Positions 20,461 to 28,279 of a stretch of 40,857 nt of DNA are shown here, in pieces (within the stretch, counting starts at the first letter, position 1; each line of letters begins with the position of its first letter). The notes below the pieces were generated by a model. It was not told the DNA's origin and did no database searches. It saw only the letters and a program-made list of their open reading frames with translations. A program made the position numbers and the translations under genes. This stretch comes from Luteimonas sp. ANT-B3E (GTDB lineage Bacteria > Pseudomonadota > Gammaproteobacteria > Xanthomonadales > Xanthomonadaceae), in contig LXQJ01000041.1 of assembly GCA_001683895.1 (NCBI GenBank), forward strand, positions 143,376-184,232. Direction: 5' to 3'.

Positions 20461-20482
20461 CTCCAGGCTGTGAGGCCTGGAG
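20461..20482 (-). promoter_or_regulatory. Perfect hairpin that covers the ribosome binding site of the lipoprotein gene
   Basis: On the minus strand CTCCAGGC and GCCTGGAG form an 8-bp stem around a six-base loop. The final GGAG is the Shine-Dalgarno sequence, six bases before the ATG at 20454. If transcription starts further upstream, the folded leader would block translation of this gene and, by coupling, of the CaCA exchanger. Confidence 0.5.
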
Positions 20483-20545
20483 CGTAGCAAACGCCCCGAC
20501 GCGGTGGCCGTCGATCAGACTGCCAGGGCGCAGCGCCCGCCCACG

Positions 20546-21898
20546 TCAGCGCGGCGCCACGAACTGCCGGCGCAGCCCCGCCCAGCACGCCTGGTAGTCG
20601 CGCTGTCGGTGATCGGCGTCCAGCGCCTGGCGCGTCGGGCGGATCACCGCGCGGGTCTCGAACATGAAGGCCATCGTGTCGGCGATGACGTCCGGCCTCG
20701 ACAGGTCCGCGGCGGACGCCTTGTCGAAGGTCACCGCATCCGGGCCGTGCCCGCTCATGCAGTTGTGCACGCTGCAGGCGCCCGGCGGGAAGCCGTTGGC
20801 CTTGGCGTCGTAGGCGCCGTGCACCAGGCCCATGAACTCGCTGGCCGCATTGCGGTGGAACCACGGCGGCCGGAACGTGTCCTGCGCCACCAGCCAGCGC
20901 GGCGGGAAGATCGCGAAGTCCATGTTGGCGGTGCCCGGGGTGTCGCTGGGCGCGGTGAGCACGGTGAAGATGCTCGGGTCCGGATGGTCGAAGCTGATCG
21001 AGCCGATGGCGTTGAAGTGACGGAGGTCGTACTTGTACGGCGCGCAGTTGCCGTGCCAGCCGACGACATCGAGCGGCGAGTGGTCGATGTCCGCGCGCCA
21101 CAGCCGGCCGAGGAACTTCGCCACCAGCTCGAAGTCGCCATGGACGTCTTCGTACTCGGCGCAAGGGGTCAGGAAGTCGCGCGGGTTGGCGAGGCCGTTG
21201 GCGCCGATCGGCCCCAGGTCGGGCAGCCGCATCGCGGCGCCAAAGTTCTCGCAGACATAGCCGCGCGACGCGCCGTCGGGCAGGTCGACGCGGAAGCGCA
21301 CGCCGCGCGGGACCACCGCGATCTCCTGCGGCGCCACGTCCAGCACGCCGAGCTCGGTCGCGATGCGCAGCGCGCCCTGCTGCGGCACCAGCAGCAGCTC
21401 GCCGTCGGCGCTGTAGAAGTAGCGTCCCTGCATCGACGCGTTGGCGGCGTAGAGGTGGATGCCGACGCCGGCCTGCGCCGCCGCCGAGCCGTTGCCAGCG
21501 ACGGTATACAGGCCGTCGACGAAATCGACCGGCGTATCAGGGATCGGCAGCGGGCTCCAGCGCAACTGGTCCGGCGACACCGGTGCATCGTCGAACACGT
21601 CATGGAAACGTGGCTGCATAAACTCCGAGAAGCTGCCGTGCATCAGCGCCGGGCGGATGCGGTATAGCCAGCTGCGGCGGTTCTCGCTGCGTGGCGCGGT
21701 GAACGCGGTGCCGGAGAGCTGCTCCGCGTACAGTCCGTGCGCCACACGCTGGGGCGAGTTGCGGCCCTCTGGCAGCGTGCCGGGCAACGCCTGCGTGGCG
21801 AACTCGTTGCCGAAGCCGGACATGTAGCCGGTCGGCGCGGGGCCGGCCGCATCGCGCTGCGGCAGCGGGATCACGTTGTCGTCGGGGGAAGCGGCCAT
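20546..21898 (-). CDS. hmgA: Homogentisate 1,2-dioxygenase
   Basis: HmgA is an Fe(II) dioxygenase that opens the ring of homogentisate to maleylacetoacetate in tyrosine and phenylalanine breakdown. The 450-residue protein shows the family from end to end: [62 protein letters not shown], and the metal-binding region [23 protein letters not shown] followed by [13 protein letters not shown]. The ATG at 21898 has AGGG about eight bases upstream, overlapping the end of hppD. The genes are ten bases apart and form one operon. maiA and fahA, the next steps, are not in the window. Confidence 0.97.
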   Translation of the reverse strand: MAASPDDNVIPLPQRDAAGPAPTGYMSGFGNEFATQALPGTLPEGRNSPQRVAHGLYAEQLSGTAFTAPRSENRRSWLYRIRPALMHGSFSEFMQPRFHDVFDDAPVSPDQLRWSPLPIPDTPVDFVDGLYTVAGNGSAAAQAGVGIHLYAANASMQGRYFYSADGELLLVPQQGALRIATELGVLDVAPQEIAVVPRGVRFRVDLPDGASRGYVCENFGAAMRLPDLGPIGANGLANPRDFLTPCAEYEDVHGDFELVAKFLGRLWRADIDHSPLDVVGWHGNCAPYKYDLRHFNAIGSISFDHPDPSIFTVLTAPSDTPGTANMDFAIFPPRWLVAQDTFRPPWFHRNAASEFMGLVHGAYDAKANGFPPGACSVHNCMSGHGPDAVTFDKASAADLSRPDVIADTMAFMFETRAVIRPTRQALDADHRQRDYQACWAGLRRQFVAPR

Positions 21899-21908
21899 GG
21901 CTGTGTCC

Positions 21909-23021
21909 CTACAGCACGCCGCGTTTCATCTGGTCGCGCTCGATGCTCTCGAACAGCGCCTGGAAGTTGCCCTCGCCGAAACCTTCGTTGCCCTTGCGCT
22001 GGATGATCTCGAAGAAGATCGGACCGATGGCGTTGGTAGTGAATATCTGCAGCAGCTTGCGCTCCTTGGTCTCGGCGTCGGCGTCGATCAGGATCTTGTT
22101 GCGCGCCAGCCGCGCGACGTCCTCGCCGTGGTTGGGCACGCGCTCGTCGATGACGTCGAAGTAGGTGTCGGGCGTGTCGAGGAACTCAATGCCCTGCGCG
22201 CGCATCGCCTCGACGGTGCCGTAGATGTCGTCGGTGAAGCAGGCGATGTGCTGGATGCCCTCGCCCTTGTACGCATCGAGGTACTCGTTGATCTGCGACT
22301 TCGGGTCGTTGGATTCGTTGAGGGGGATGCGCACCACCCCGTCGGGCGCGGTCATCGCCTTCGACTTCAGCCCGGTCTTGGCGCCCTTGATGTCGAAGTA
22401 GCGGATCTCGCGGAAGTTGAACAGCCGCTCGTAGTAGTCGGACCACTTCTGCATGTTGCCGAAGTACAGGTTGTGGGTGAGGTGGTCGATGAAGGTCAGC
22501 CCGAAGCCCTTCGGGTCCTGGTCGGCGCCCTGGATCGGCAGGTAGTCCTCATACATGGTGCCGGCGTCGCCATAGCGGTCGACCAGGTACAGCATGCAGT
22601 CGCCGATCCCCTTGACCACCGGCGCCTCGACCGCGCGCGTGGACGCGCGCCCGCCGATCTCCTCGCCGCCGTTGCCGAGCACCGTCCGCAGCACCTCGTC
22701 GGCCGGCTTGCGGAAGCGGATCGCGAAACCGCAGGCGCTGGGACCGTGCGCGCGCGCGAAGTCCGCGGCGAAGGAGTCGGGGTCCTCGTTGAGCAGGAAG
22801 TTGACGCCGCCCTGGCGGTAGATCGTGATCTGGCGCGTGCGGTGGCGGAGCGCGGCGCTGAAGCCCATGCGCCGGAAATAGTCGTGCATCGCCTCGCCCT
22901 GGCCTTCGGGTGCCGCGAACTCGACGAACTCGAAGCCGTCGATGCCCATCGGGTTCTCGAACGTGGTCACCTGCATGCCGAGGTTCGGGCCCTGCGACGT
23001 GGGCTGGGGATGTGCGCTCAT
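21909..23021 (-). CDS. hppD: 4-Hydroxyphenylpyruvate dioxygenase
   Basis: HppD turns 4-hydroxyphenylpyruvate into homogentisate, the substrate of the following gene. The 370-residue protein has two VOC-fold domains. The iron ligands H180 ([14 protein letters not shown]), H258 ([12 protein letters not shown]) and E338 ([32 protein letters not shown]) are all present. The ATG at 23021 is preceded by GGAG at seven bases; an upstream start at 23066 would begin inside the promoter and is rejected. The promoter at 23067-23095 has a palindrome in its spacer, and a divergent MarR-family gene starts 154 bases away, which suggests repression relieved by a pathway intermediate. Confidence 0.97.
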   Translation of the reverse strand: MSAHPQPTSQGPNLGMQVTTFENPMGIDGFEFVEFAAPEGQGEAMHDYFRRMGFSAALRHRTRQITIYRQGGVNFLLNEDPDSFAADFARAHGPSACGFAIRFRKPADEVLRTVLGNGGEEIGGRASTRAVEAPVVKGIGDCMLYLVDRYGDAGTMYEDYLPIQGADQDPKGFGLTFIDHLTHNLYFGNMQKWSDYYERLFNFREIRYFDIKGAKTGLKSKAMTAPDGVVRIPLNESNDPKSQINEYLDAYKGEGIQHIACFTDDIYGTVEAMRAQGIEFLDTPDTYFDVIDERVPNHGEDVARLARNKILIDADAETKERKLLQIFTTNAIGPIFFEIIQRKGNEGFGEGNFQALFESIERDQMKRGVL

Positions 23022-23047
23022 GGTCGGTCTCCGTGCTGCGTTGCGGC

Positions 23048-23074
23048 TTGCGCCTGCGAGGCTCAAGTTATAGT
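23048..23074 (+). promoter_or_regulatory. Possible promoter of the marR-type gene
   Basis: TATAGT (23069-23074) is a good -10 element reading toward the regulator gene. A TTGCGC at 23048-23053 could act as -35 with a short 15-base spacer. The -10 lies at the edge of the palindrome, which would allow autoregulation. Confidence 0.4.
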
Positions 23075-23095
23075 TTCACATGTAACCATACGCAA
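23067..23095 (-). promoter_or_regulatory. Predicted promoter of hppD-hmgA
   Basis: On the minus strand TTGCGT (23090-23095) and TATAAC (23067-23072) are separated by exactly 17 bases. Transcription would begin about 38 bases before the hppD ATG. Confidence 0.7.
23069..23090. promoter_or_regulatory. Palindromic operator between hppD and the MarR-family gene
   Basis: The core GTTTCACATGTAAC follows the pattern GTT-n-CA-nn-TG-n-AAC. Flanking TAT and ATA extend it to 22 bases, with 8 of 11 base pairs symmetrical. It fills the spacer of the hppD promoter and touches the -10 of both divergent promoters. Size and placement fit a MarR-family dimer site. Confidence 0.65.
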
Positions 23096-23175
23096 GACGC
23101 AGCGCAGCAATGCCACCCGGAAAAGCGCGTCCCACCGCTCATGTCGCCCGCCCCCAGGGCAGGGGGGGCCGCGCC

Positions 23176-23652
23176 ATGCCTCGCGCAGCGCCGCAGGACC
23201 ACGCGGTGCTGGAGCTCGAGCGCTTCCTGCCGTACCGGTTGAGCGTACTGTCCAACCGCGTCAGCCAGACGATCGCCAGCGCGTACGCCGACCGCTTCGG
23301 GCTGGCGGTGACCGAATGGCGGGTGATCGCGGTGCTGGGACGCTACAGCGGCCTGTCGGCGACCCAGGTCGCCGCGCGCACGGCGATGGACAAGGTGGCG
23401 GTCAGCCGCGCCGTCGCGCGGCTGCTGGAGCGGGGACTGCTGCAGCGCGACACGCACGACGACGACCGCCGGCGCTCGGTGCTGGAGCTCAGTGCCGCCG
23501 GCGTCGCGGTGTTCGACGACGTGGTGCCGTTGGCGCTGGACTACGAGCGCGCGCTGCTGGCGCCGCTGGACACCGCCGATCGTGCCGCACTCGATGCGCT
23601 GTTGGGCAAGCTCGAGGCGGGGCTCGCGACGATGGACGCGCTCGAGCTGTAG
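23176..23652 (+). CDS. MarR-family transcriptional regulator, probable repressor of hppD-hmgA
   Basis: The 158-residue protein has the winged helix-turn-helix of MarR proteins. The core reads LTEWRVIAVLGRYSGLSATQVAARTAMDKVAVSRAVARLLERGLLQRDTHDDDRRRSVLELSAAG (first residues actually AVTEWRV), where AVSRAVARLLERGLL is the recognition helix and DDDRRR the wing. N- and C-terminal helices would form the dimer interface. I chose the ATG at 23176 because AGGGGGGG stands about seven bases upstream. An in-frame ATG at 23110 would add 22 residues but has no such site. Its divergent position and the palindrome at 23069-23090 suggest that it controls tyrosine catabolism, with homogentisate or hydroxyphenylpyruvate as possible ligand; this is inference. 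Confidence 0.9.
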   Translation: MPRAAPQDHAVLELERFLPYRLSVLSNRVSQTIASAYADRFGLAVTEWRVIAVLGRYSGLSATQVAARTAMDKVAVSRAVARLLERGLLQRDTHDDDRRRSVLELSAAGVAVFDDVVPLALDYERALLAPLDTADRAALDALLGKLEAGLATMDALEL

Positions 23653-23720
23653 CGCCAGCGCGAACGGCGACGGGGCGACGGTGTGAGGGCGCCACGTCAC
23701 GAGGAACCCCGATACCACAA

Positions 23721-23740
23721 CGGCGGCCTCGCGGCCGCCG
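23721..23740. terminator. GC hairpin between the convergent marR-type and POT transporter genes
   Basis: CGGCGGCC-TCGC-GGCCGCCG forms a perfect 8-bp stem with a four-base loop. There is no T-run on either side, so it is only a probable bidirectional terminator or stabilising hairpin. Confidence 0.5.
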
Positions 23741-23770
23741 TCGTCATCCCGCACCCGCTGCGCGGTCCGG

Positions 23771-25357
23771 TCAGCGGGTCTCACGCTCCACGTGGATGCC
23801 GCCCGCAGCGGGCTCGCCGATCACGGCCTGGCCTGCCAGCACGTCGGCGTCCTTCAGCGTGTCGAGGTGCATCAGGCGCCGTACCAGCGGCGCGATGACC
23901 ACCATGCCGATGCCGACCGCCACGGCGACCCAGCCGACCGTGGAGTACACCTCCATCACCCGCTCCGGGCCCGCATTGTCGACCCCCTCCGCGCCGGTGG
24001 CGGCGGAGATCAGGCCCGCCGCGAAGTTGCCTGTCGCTGCGGCGAAGAACCAGGTACCCATAATCAGGCTGGCCAGGTGCGGCGGCGACAGACGGTTCAT
24101 TGCCGACAGCCCGACCGGCGAGAGGCACAGCTCGCCCATTGTGTGCAGCAGGTAGATCAGGAAGATGAACACCACCGGCGTCAGGTTGCCCGGCCCCGCG
24201 GCCGCGGCGCCCGCGACCAGCACCAGGAAGCCCAGGCCGAGCTGGATCACGCCGAGGCCGAACTTGGCCGGCGCCGACGGCTCCAGCCCCCGCCGCGCCA
24301 GCGCCAGCCACAGCATCGCGAAGAACGGCCCCAGCAGCACGATGTAGATCGCGTTGATCGACTGGAACACCGACGCCGGCACCTCGATGCCGAAGATGTT
24401 GCGGTCGACCGAGCGGTCGGTGAACAGGTTGAGCGATGAACCGGCCTGCTCGAACAGCGCCCAGAACAGGATCGAGCCGACAATCAGGTACAGCGCGGCG
24501 AGAATCCTGTTGCGGTCCTCGCGCGGCAGCTTGAACACTGCCGTGTACAGGACGTACGCCACCAGGATCGCGCCGGCCCCCATCAGCAGGCCGCCGACCA
24601 GCGCCTGGTACTGGATCAGCAGCCACACCAGGCCGACGCCGGCGACGCCGGCGACGTACAGCAGCCACTCGAAGCGGATGCCGGCGACGCGCGCGTCGAG
24701 CCGCGCCGGGTTGCGGGACTCGCCACGACCCATCAGCAGCGGCTTGCCCCAGATGAAGACCAGCAGGCCCAGCAGCATGCCGATGCCCGCCGCGCCGAAG
24801 CCGTAGGCCCAGCCGTAGGTCTGGCCCAGCCAGCCGGCGATGATCGCGCCCAGCGCCGCGCCCAGGTTGATGCCGACGTAGAAAATCGTGTACGCCGGGT
24901 CGCGGCGGATGTCGGTGCGCGAGTACAGCTGGCCGACGATTACGGAGATGTTGGCCTTCAGAAAGCCCGAGCCGACGATGATGAACGACAGCGCCAGCCA
25001 GAAGACGTTGATCGCCGCGTCGCCCTGCCCACCGTCGCCCTCGAACGCCATCAGGAAGTGGCCGAAGGTCAGCAGCACGGCGCCGAACAGCACCGCCTTG
25101 CGCTGCCCGAGGTAGCGGTCGGCAAGGTAACCGCCGACCACCGGCGTGATGTAGACCAGCGCGGTATACGCGCCGTAGATGACCGACGCTTCCGAGTCGG
25201 AATACAGCCAGTGCTGCACCAGGTAGAAAATCAACAGCGCGCGCATGCCGTAGTAAGAAAATCGCTCCCACATCTCGGCGAAGAACAGGACGAACAGGCC
25301 GCGCGGGTGGCCGAGGAAGGTCTTGCCTTCGTCGGCGGTGGCAGGAAGGCTGGACAC
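23771..25357 (-). CDS. POT/PTR-family proton-dependent oligopeptide transporter
   Basis: The 528-residue inner-membrane protein belongs to the proton-coupled oligopeptide transporters, which take up di- and tripeptides. The diagnostic ExxERFxYY motif appears as EMWERFSYYG (E28, E31, R32) at the end of helix 1. GGYLADRYLGQRKAVLFG is the major-facilitator loop motif, and FLKANISVIVGQLYS and FWALFEQAGSSLNLFTDR are family blocks. About 14 hydrophobic segments are seen, consistent with the bacterial 12+2 layout. The start is a GTG at 25357 with GGAG about ten bases upstream; it gives the usual short N-terminus before FLGHPRGLFVLF. It lies beside tyrosine and tryptophan catabolic genes, so imported peptides may feed them. 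Confidence 0.95.
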   Translation of the reverse strand: MSSLPATADEGKTFLGHPRGLFVLFFAEMWERFSYYGMRALLIFYLVQHWLYSDSEASVIYGAYTALVYITPVVGGYLADRYLGQRKAVLFGAVLLTFGHFLMAFEGDGGQGDAAINVFWLALSFIIVGSGFLKANISVIVGQLYSRTDIRRDPAYTIFYVGINLGAALGAIIAGWLGQTYGWAYGFGAAGIGMLLGLLVFIWGKPLLMGRGESRNPARLDARVAGIRFEWLLYVAGVAGVGLVWLLIQYQALVGGLLMGAGAILVAYVLYTAVFKLPREDRNRILAALYLIVGSILFWALFEQAGSSLNLFTDRSVDRNIFGIEVPASVFQSINAIYIVLLGPFFAMLWLALARRGLEPSAPAKFGLGVIQLGLGFLVLVAGAAAAGPGNLTPVVFIFLIYLLHTMGELCLSPVGLSAMNRLSPPHLASLIMGTWFFAAATGNFAAGLISAATGAEGVDNAGPERVMEVYSTVGWVAVAVGIGMVVIAPLVRRLMHLDTLKDADVLAGQAVIGEPAAGGIHVERETR

Positions 25358-25381
25358 GTGTGGCGGTCTCCGGAAAGTGGA

Positions 25382-25402
25382 CGGCCGCCCATCGGGCGGC
25401 CG
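25382..25402. terminator. Perfect GC hairpin between the POT and AbgT transporter genes
   Basis: CGGCCGCCC-ATC-GGGCGGCCG is a perfect 9-bp stem with a three-base loop, 157 bases after the AbgT stop and 25 bases before the POT start. It could end AbgT transcription or fold in the POT leader; no clear T-run follows. Confidence 0.4.
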
Positions 25403-25559
25403 GTTCGAGCTTTCACACTAGCGCGGACGCCCGGTCAGGGGAATAGCGCCGATGGCACCCGGGAAGCCGCGAGGCGCGGCCGTGGGCCGGCGCCTGGTGA
25501 CCGTGTGCACGGCGCGCGTGGCTCGCCCCGCGACCGGTGCAGGCGCCCTCCAGCCTCGG

Positions 25560-27149
25560 TCAGGGGGTGACCGGATAGGTCAGGCTGGCGCCCAGCCCCA
25601 GCGGAAGGTCGAGTGCCCAGAACCCCAGCAGGAACGCAGTCCACGTCACCAGCAGCGTGACCGAGAACGGCAGCATCAGCGCCAGCAGCGTGCCGATGCC
25701 GGCCGACTTCACGTAGCGCTGGCAGAAGACCACGATCAGGGGGAAGTACGGCAGCAGCGGGGTGACGATGTTGGTGCTGGAGTCACCGACGCGGTACGCC
25801 GCCTGGGTCAGGTCCGGCGACACGCCCAGCTGCATCAACATCGGCACCATGATCGCGCCGATCAGCGCCCACTTCGCGGATGCCGAGCCGACCAGCAGGT
25901 TGACCGCTCCCGACAGCAGCACGATGCCGACCAGGGTCACGCCCATCGGCAGGCCGAGGGCCTGCAGCCCGTTGGCGCCCTTGATCGCCAGCAGCGCGCC
26001 GAGGTTGCTCTGCGCGAACGCATAGATGAACTGGGCGGCGAAGAACGCCATCACGATGTAGTAGCCCATGCCGCTCATCGCCCTGGACATGCCGGTGATG
26101 ATGTCGCGGTGGTTGCGCACGGTGCCCGCCACGTAGCCGTAGACCACGCCCGGCACCAGGAAGAACACGAAGATCAGCGCCACGATCGACTGCATCAGCG
26201 GCGCCTGCGACACCAGCAGCTCGCCTGCGATGCCGGGCGCGAGTTCGGCCGGCGCGCGCCAGGGCGAGCCTGTCGGCAGCGCGCTTAACACCAGCGTCAG
26301 CACGCCCAGCAGCATCGCCGCCAGCGCCAGCAGCAGGCCACGGCGCTCGCGCGCGCCGAGCGCGTCCATCGTCGGCATGTCGGCCATGTCGCCGTCGACC
26401 GGCGTCGCCCGCAGCCGCGGCTCGATCACGCGGTCGGTCAGGAACCAGCCGACCGCGACCACGAGCACCGTCGACGCGGTGGTGAAGAAGTAGTTGTTGA
26501 GCGGGTTGATCGCGATCGCCGGGTCGAGGATGCGCGCCGCCTCCTGGGTAATGCCGGCCAGCAGAGGGTCGAGGCTGGACGGCACGAAGAACGTCGCCGA
26601 GAAGCCGCCCGACACACCCGCGAAAGCTGCCGCGATGCCGGCCAGCGGATGCCGCCCCGCGGCGTAGAAGATCACCGCGCCGAGCGGGATCACCAGCACG
26701 TAGCCGGCGTCCACCGCGACGTGGCTCAGGATGCCGACCGCGACCAGCACTGGCGTCAGCAGCATCTTCGGCGTGAACGACAGCACCGCGCGCAGCGCGG
26801 CGTTGATGAAGCCGGTGTGCTCGGCCACGCCCAGGCCCAGCATCGCGACCAGCACCACGCCCAGCGGCGCGAAGGTCACGAAGGTCTGCACCATCGTCGC
26901 CATGAACGCGGTGATGCTGGTGCCCGCGAGCAGGCTGTTGATCCGGATCGCCTCGCCGCTGCGCGGGTCGATCTCGGCGAAAGCCACGTTGGCCAGCAGC
27001 GCCGACACCACCCACACCGCCAGCATCAACATGAGGAACAGCAGCGCCGGGTCCGGCAGCCGGTTGCCGAGGCGTTCGACGCCGTCGAGCAGGCGCGTGA
27101 CGATGCCGCGCGGCGCGACGGCTGCGGGTGCGGGTGCGGGATGGCTCAT
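25560..27149 (-). CDS. AbgT-family transporter
   Basis: The 529-residue inner-membrane protein belongs to the AbgT family, whose founding member imports p-aminobenzoyl-glutamate in E. coli (508 residues). Some relatives act as exporters of sulfonamides. It has family blocks such as VERLGNRLPDPALLFLMLMLAVWVVSALL, TFAPLGVVLVAMLGLGVAEHTGFINAALR, AGVSGGFSATFFVPSSLDPLLAGITQEAA and LVGSASAKWALIGAIMVPMLMQLGVSPDLTQAAYRVGDSSTNIVTPLLPYFPLIV, the last two being the two hairpin re-entrant regions. GGAG lies before the ATG at 27149. It sits between the POT transporter and kynA on the same strand. The substrate is not known. Confidence 0.93.
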   Translation of the reverse strand: MSHPAPAPAAVAPRGIVTRLLDGVERLGNRLPDPALLFLMLMLAVWVVSALLANVAFAEIDPRSGEAIRINSLLAGTSITAFMATMVQTFVTFAPLGVVLVAMLGLGVAEHTGFINAALRAVLSFTPKMLLTPVLVAVGILSHVAVDAGYVLVIPLGAVIFYAAGRHPLAGIAAAFAGVSGGFSATFFVPSSLDPLLAGITQEAARILDPAIAINPLNNYFFTTASTVLVVAVGWFLTDRVIEPRLRATPVDGDMADMPTMDALGARERRGLLLALAAMLLGVLTLVLSALPTGSPWRAPAELAPGIAGELLVSQAPLMQSIVALIFVFFLVPGVVYGYVAGTVRNHRDIITGMSRAMSGMGYYIVMAFFAAQFIYAFAQSNLGALLAIKGANGLQALGLPMGVTLVGIVLLSGAVNLLVGSASAKWALIGAIMVPMLMQLGVSPDLTQAAYRVGDSSTNIVTPLLPYFPLIVVFCQRYVKSAGIGTLLALMLPFSVTLLVTWTAFLLGFWALDLPLGLGASLTYPVTP

Positions 27150-27193
27150 GCCGGCTCCGGACGGTGGACTGCCGGGCATCCTAGCAGTGCGCG

Positions 27194-27237
27194 GCAGCGC
27201 CGCCGCGGGCGCGCAGGCATGGCTCCGGCGGCGCTGC
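27194..27237 (-). terminator. Long inverted repeat after kynA
   Basis: GCAGCGCCGCCG (27194-27205) and its exact complement (27226-27237) form a 12-bp stem around a 20-base loop, starting nine bases after the kynA stop. There is no T-run, so it may be a rho-dependent stop, an mRNA-stabilising structure or a read-through barrier before the AbgT gene. Confidence 0.45.
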
Positions 27238-27245
27238 GGCGGGCG

Positions 27246-28127
27246 TCAGTCGGCCGGCGCGCTGCTGCCGCGTCCGGGGCCGATGTGCGTGCGCACCTCG
27301 AACAGCTCGGGGAAGAACGTCAGTTCCAGCGCCTGGCGCAGGAACCCGACGCCGCTCGAGCCCCCGGTGCCGCGCTTGAAGCCGATGATGCGCATCACCG
27401 TGCGCATGTGGCGGAACCTCCACAGCTGGAACTGCGACTCCAGGTCGACCATGTCTTCACACAGCGCGTACTCGCGCCAGTAGCGGTCGGTGTCTTCGTA
27501 GATCGCCTCGAACACCGGCAGCAGCGCCGGGTCCGACACGTGCGTGCGGGTCACGTCGCGCGCCAGGTGCGCGTGCGGCACCGCGTGCCCCCAGCGCGCG
27601 AGGTAGCGCAGGAATTCGTCGTACAGCGCAGGCGTCTCAAGCACCCCGCGCAGCGCCGCCTGGCCGTCGGGATCGTGCGCGAACACCTGCATCATCGCCG
27701 CGTTCTTGTTGCCCATCAGGAATTCGACGGTGCGGTACTGCAGCGACTGGAACCCCGACGACGGCCCGAGGATGTCGCGGAACTCCATGTACTCCGACGG
27801 CGTCAGCGTCTCCAGCACCGACCACTGCTCGGTCAGCTGGCGCAGCACCTGCTTGCAGCGCGCGGTCGCCTTGCCGAACTGCCAGACGCGATCGCCTCGC
27901 AGGTGGGCGATGGCTGCGGTGAGTTCATGGATCAGCAGCTTGAGCCACAGCTCGGACACCTGATGCTGCACGATGAACAGCATCTCGTCATGGTGCGGCG
28001 GCACCGACAGCGGCTCCTGCGCCGCCAGCAGCCGGTCCAGCCGCAGGTACCCCGCGTAGGTCATGCGCCCGGCGAGGTCGGTATGGATGCCGTCCTCCAG
28101 CGCGCGTTCGTTGTCGTCGATGGCCAT
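27246..28127 (-). CDS. kynA: Tryptophan 2,3-dioxygenase
   Basis: This heme enzyme opens the indole ring of L-tryptophan to N-formylkynurenine, the first step of the kynurenine route. The 293-residue protein has [19 protein letters not shown]55 in [12 protein letters not shown] (the active-site histidine), [27 protein letters not shown], the heme ligand H240 in [27 protein letters not shown], and [10 protein letters not shown]55 and H240 match the numbering of the structurally known Xanthomonas campestris enzyme, supporting the ATG at 28127; no strong ribosome binding site is visible before it. It is divergent from the secreted nuclease gene. Confidence 0.97.
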   Translation of the reverse strand: MAIDDNERALEDGIHTDLAGRMTYAGYLRLDRLLAAQEPLSVPPHHDEMLFIVQHQVSELWLKLLIHELTAAIAHLRGDRVWQFGKATARCKQVLRQLTEQWSVLETLTPSEYMEFRDILGPSSGFQSLQYRTVEFLMGNKNAAMMQVFAHDPDGQAALRGVLETPALYDEFLRYLARWGHAVPHAHLARDVTRTHVSDPALLPVFEAIYEDTDRYWREYALCEDMVDLESQFQLWRFRHMRTVMRIIGFKRGTGGSSGVGFLRQALELTFFPELFEVRTHIGPGRGSSAPAD

Positions 28128-28279
28128 GGATCGAGGGTAGCGCAACGGGCCGGGCGGGCTGCTCCGTCAGGCAATCCCCGCCGTGGTGCGGGTGCGTCAT
28201 GCAAACGCCATGCGGCTCGGGCAGACTCCGCCGCAGGCCGCGCGGGGCGCGGTCCTTCTTGTCCGGGGAGTCCACCGTA

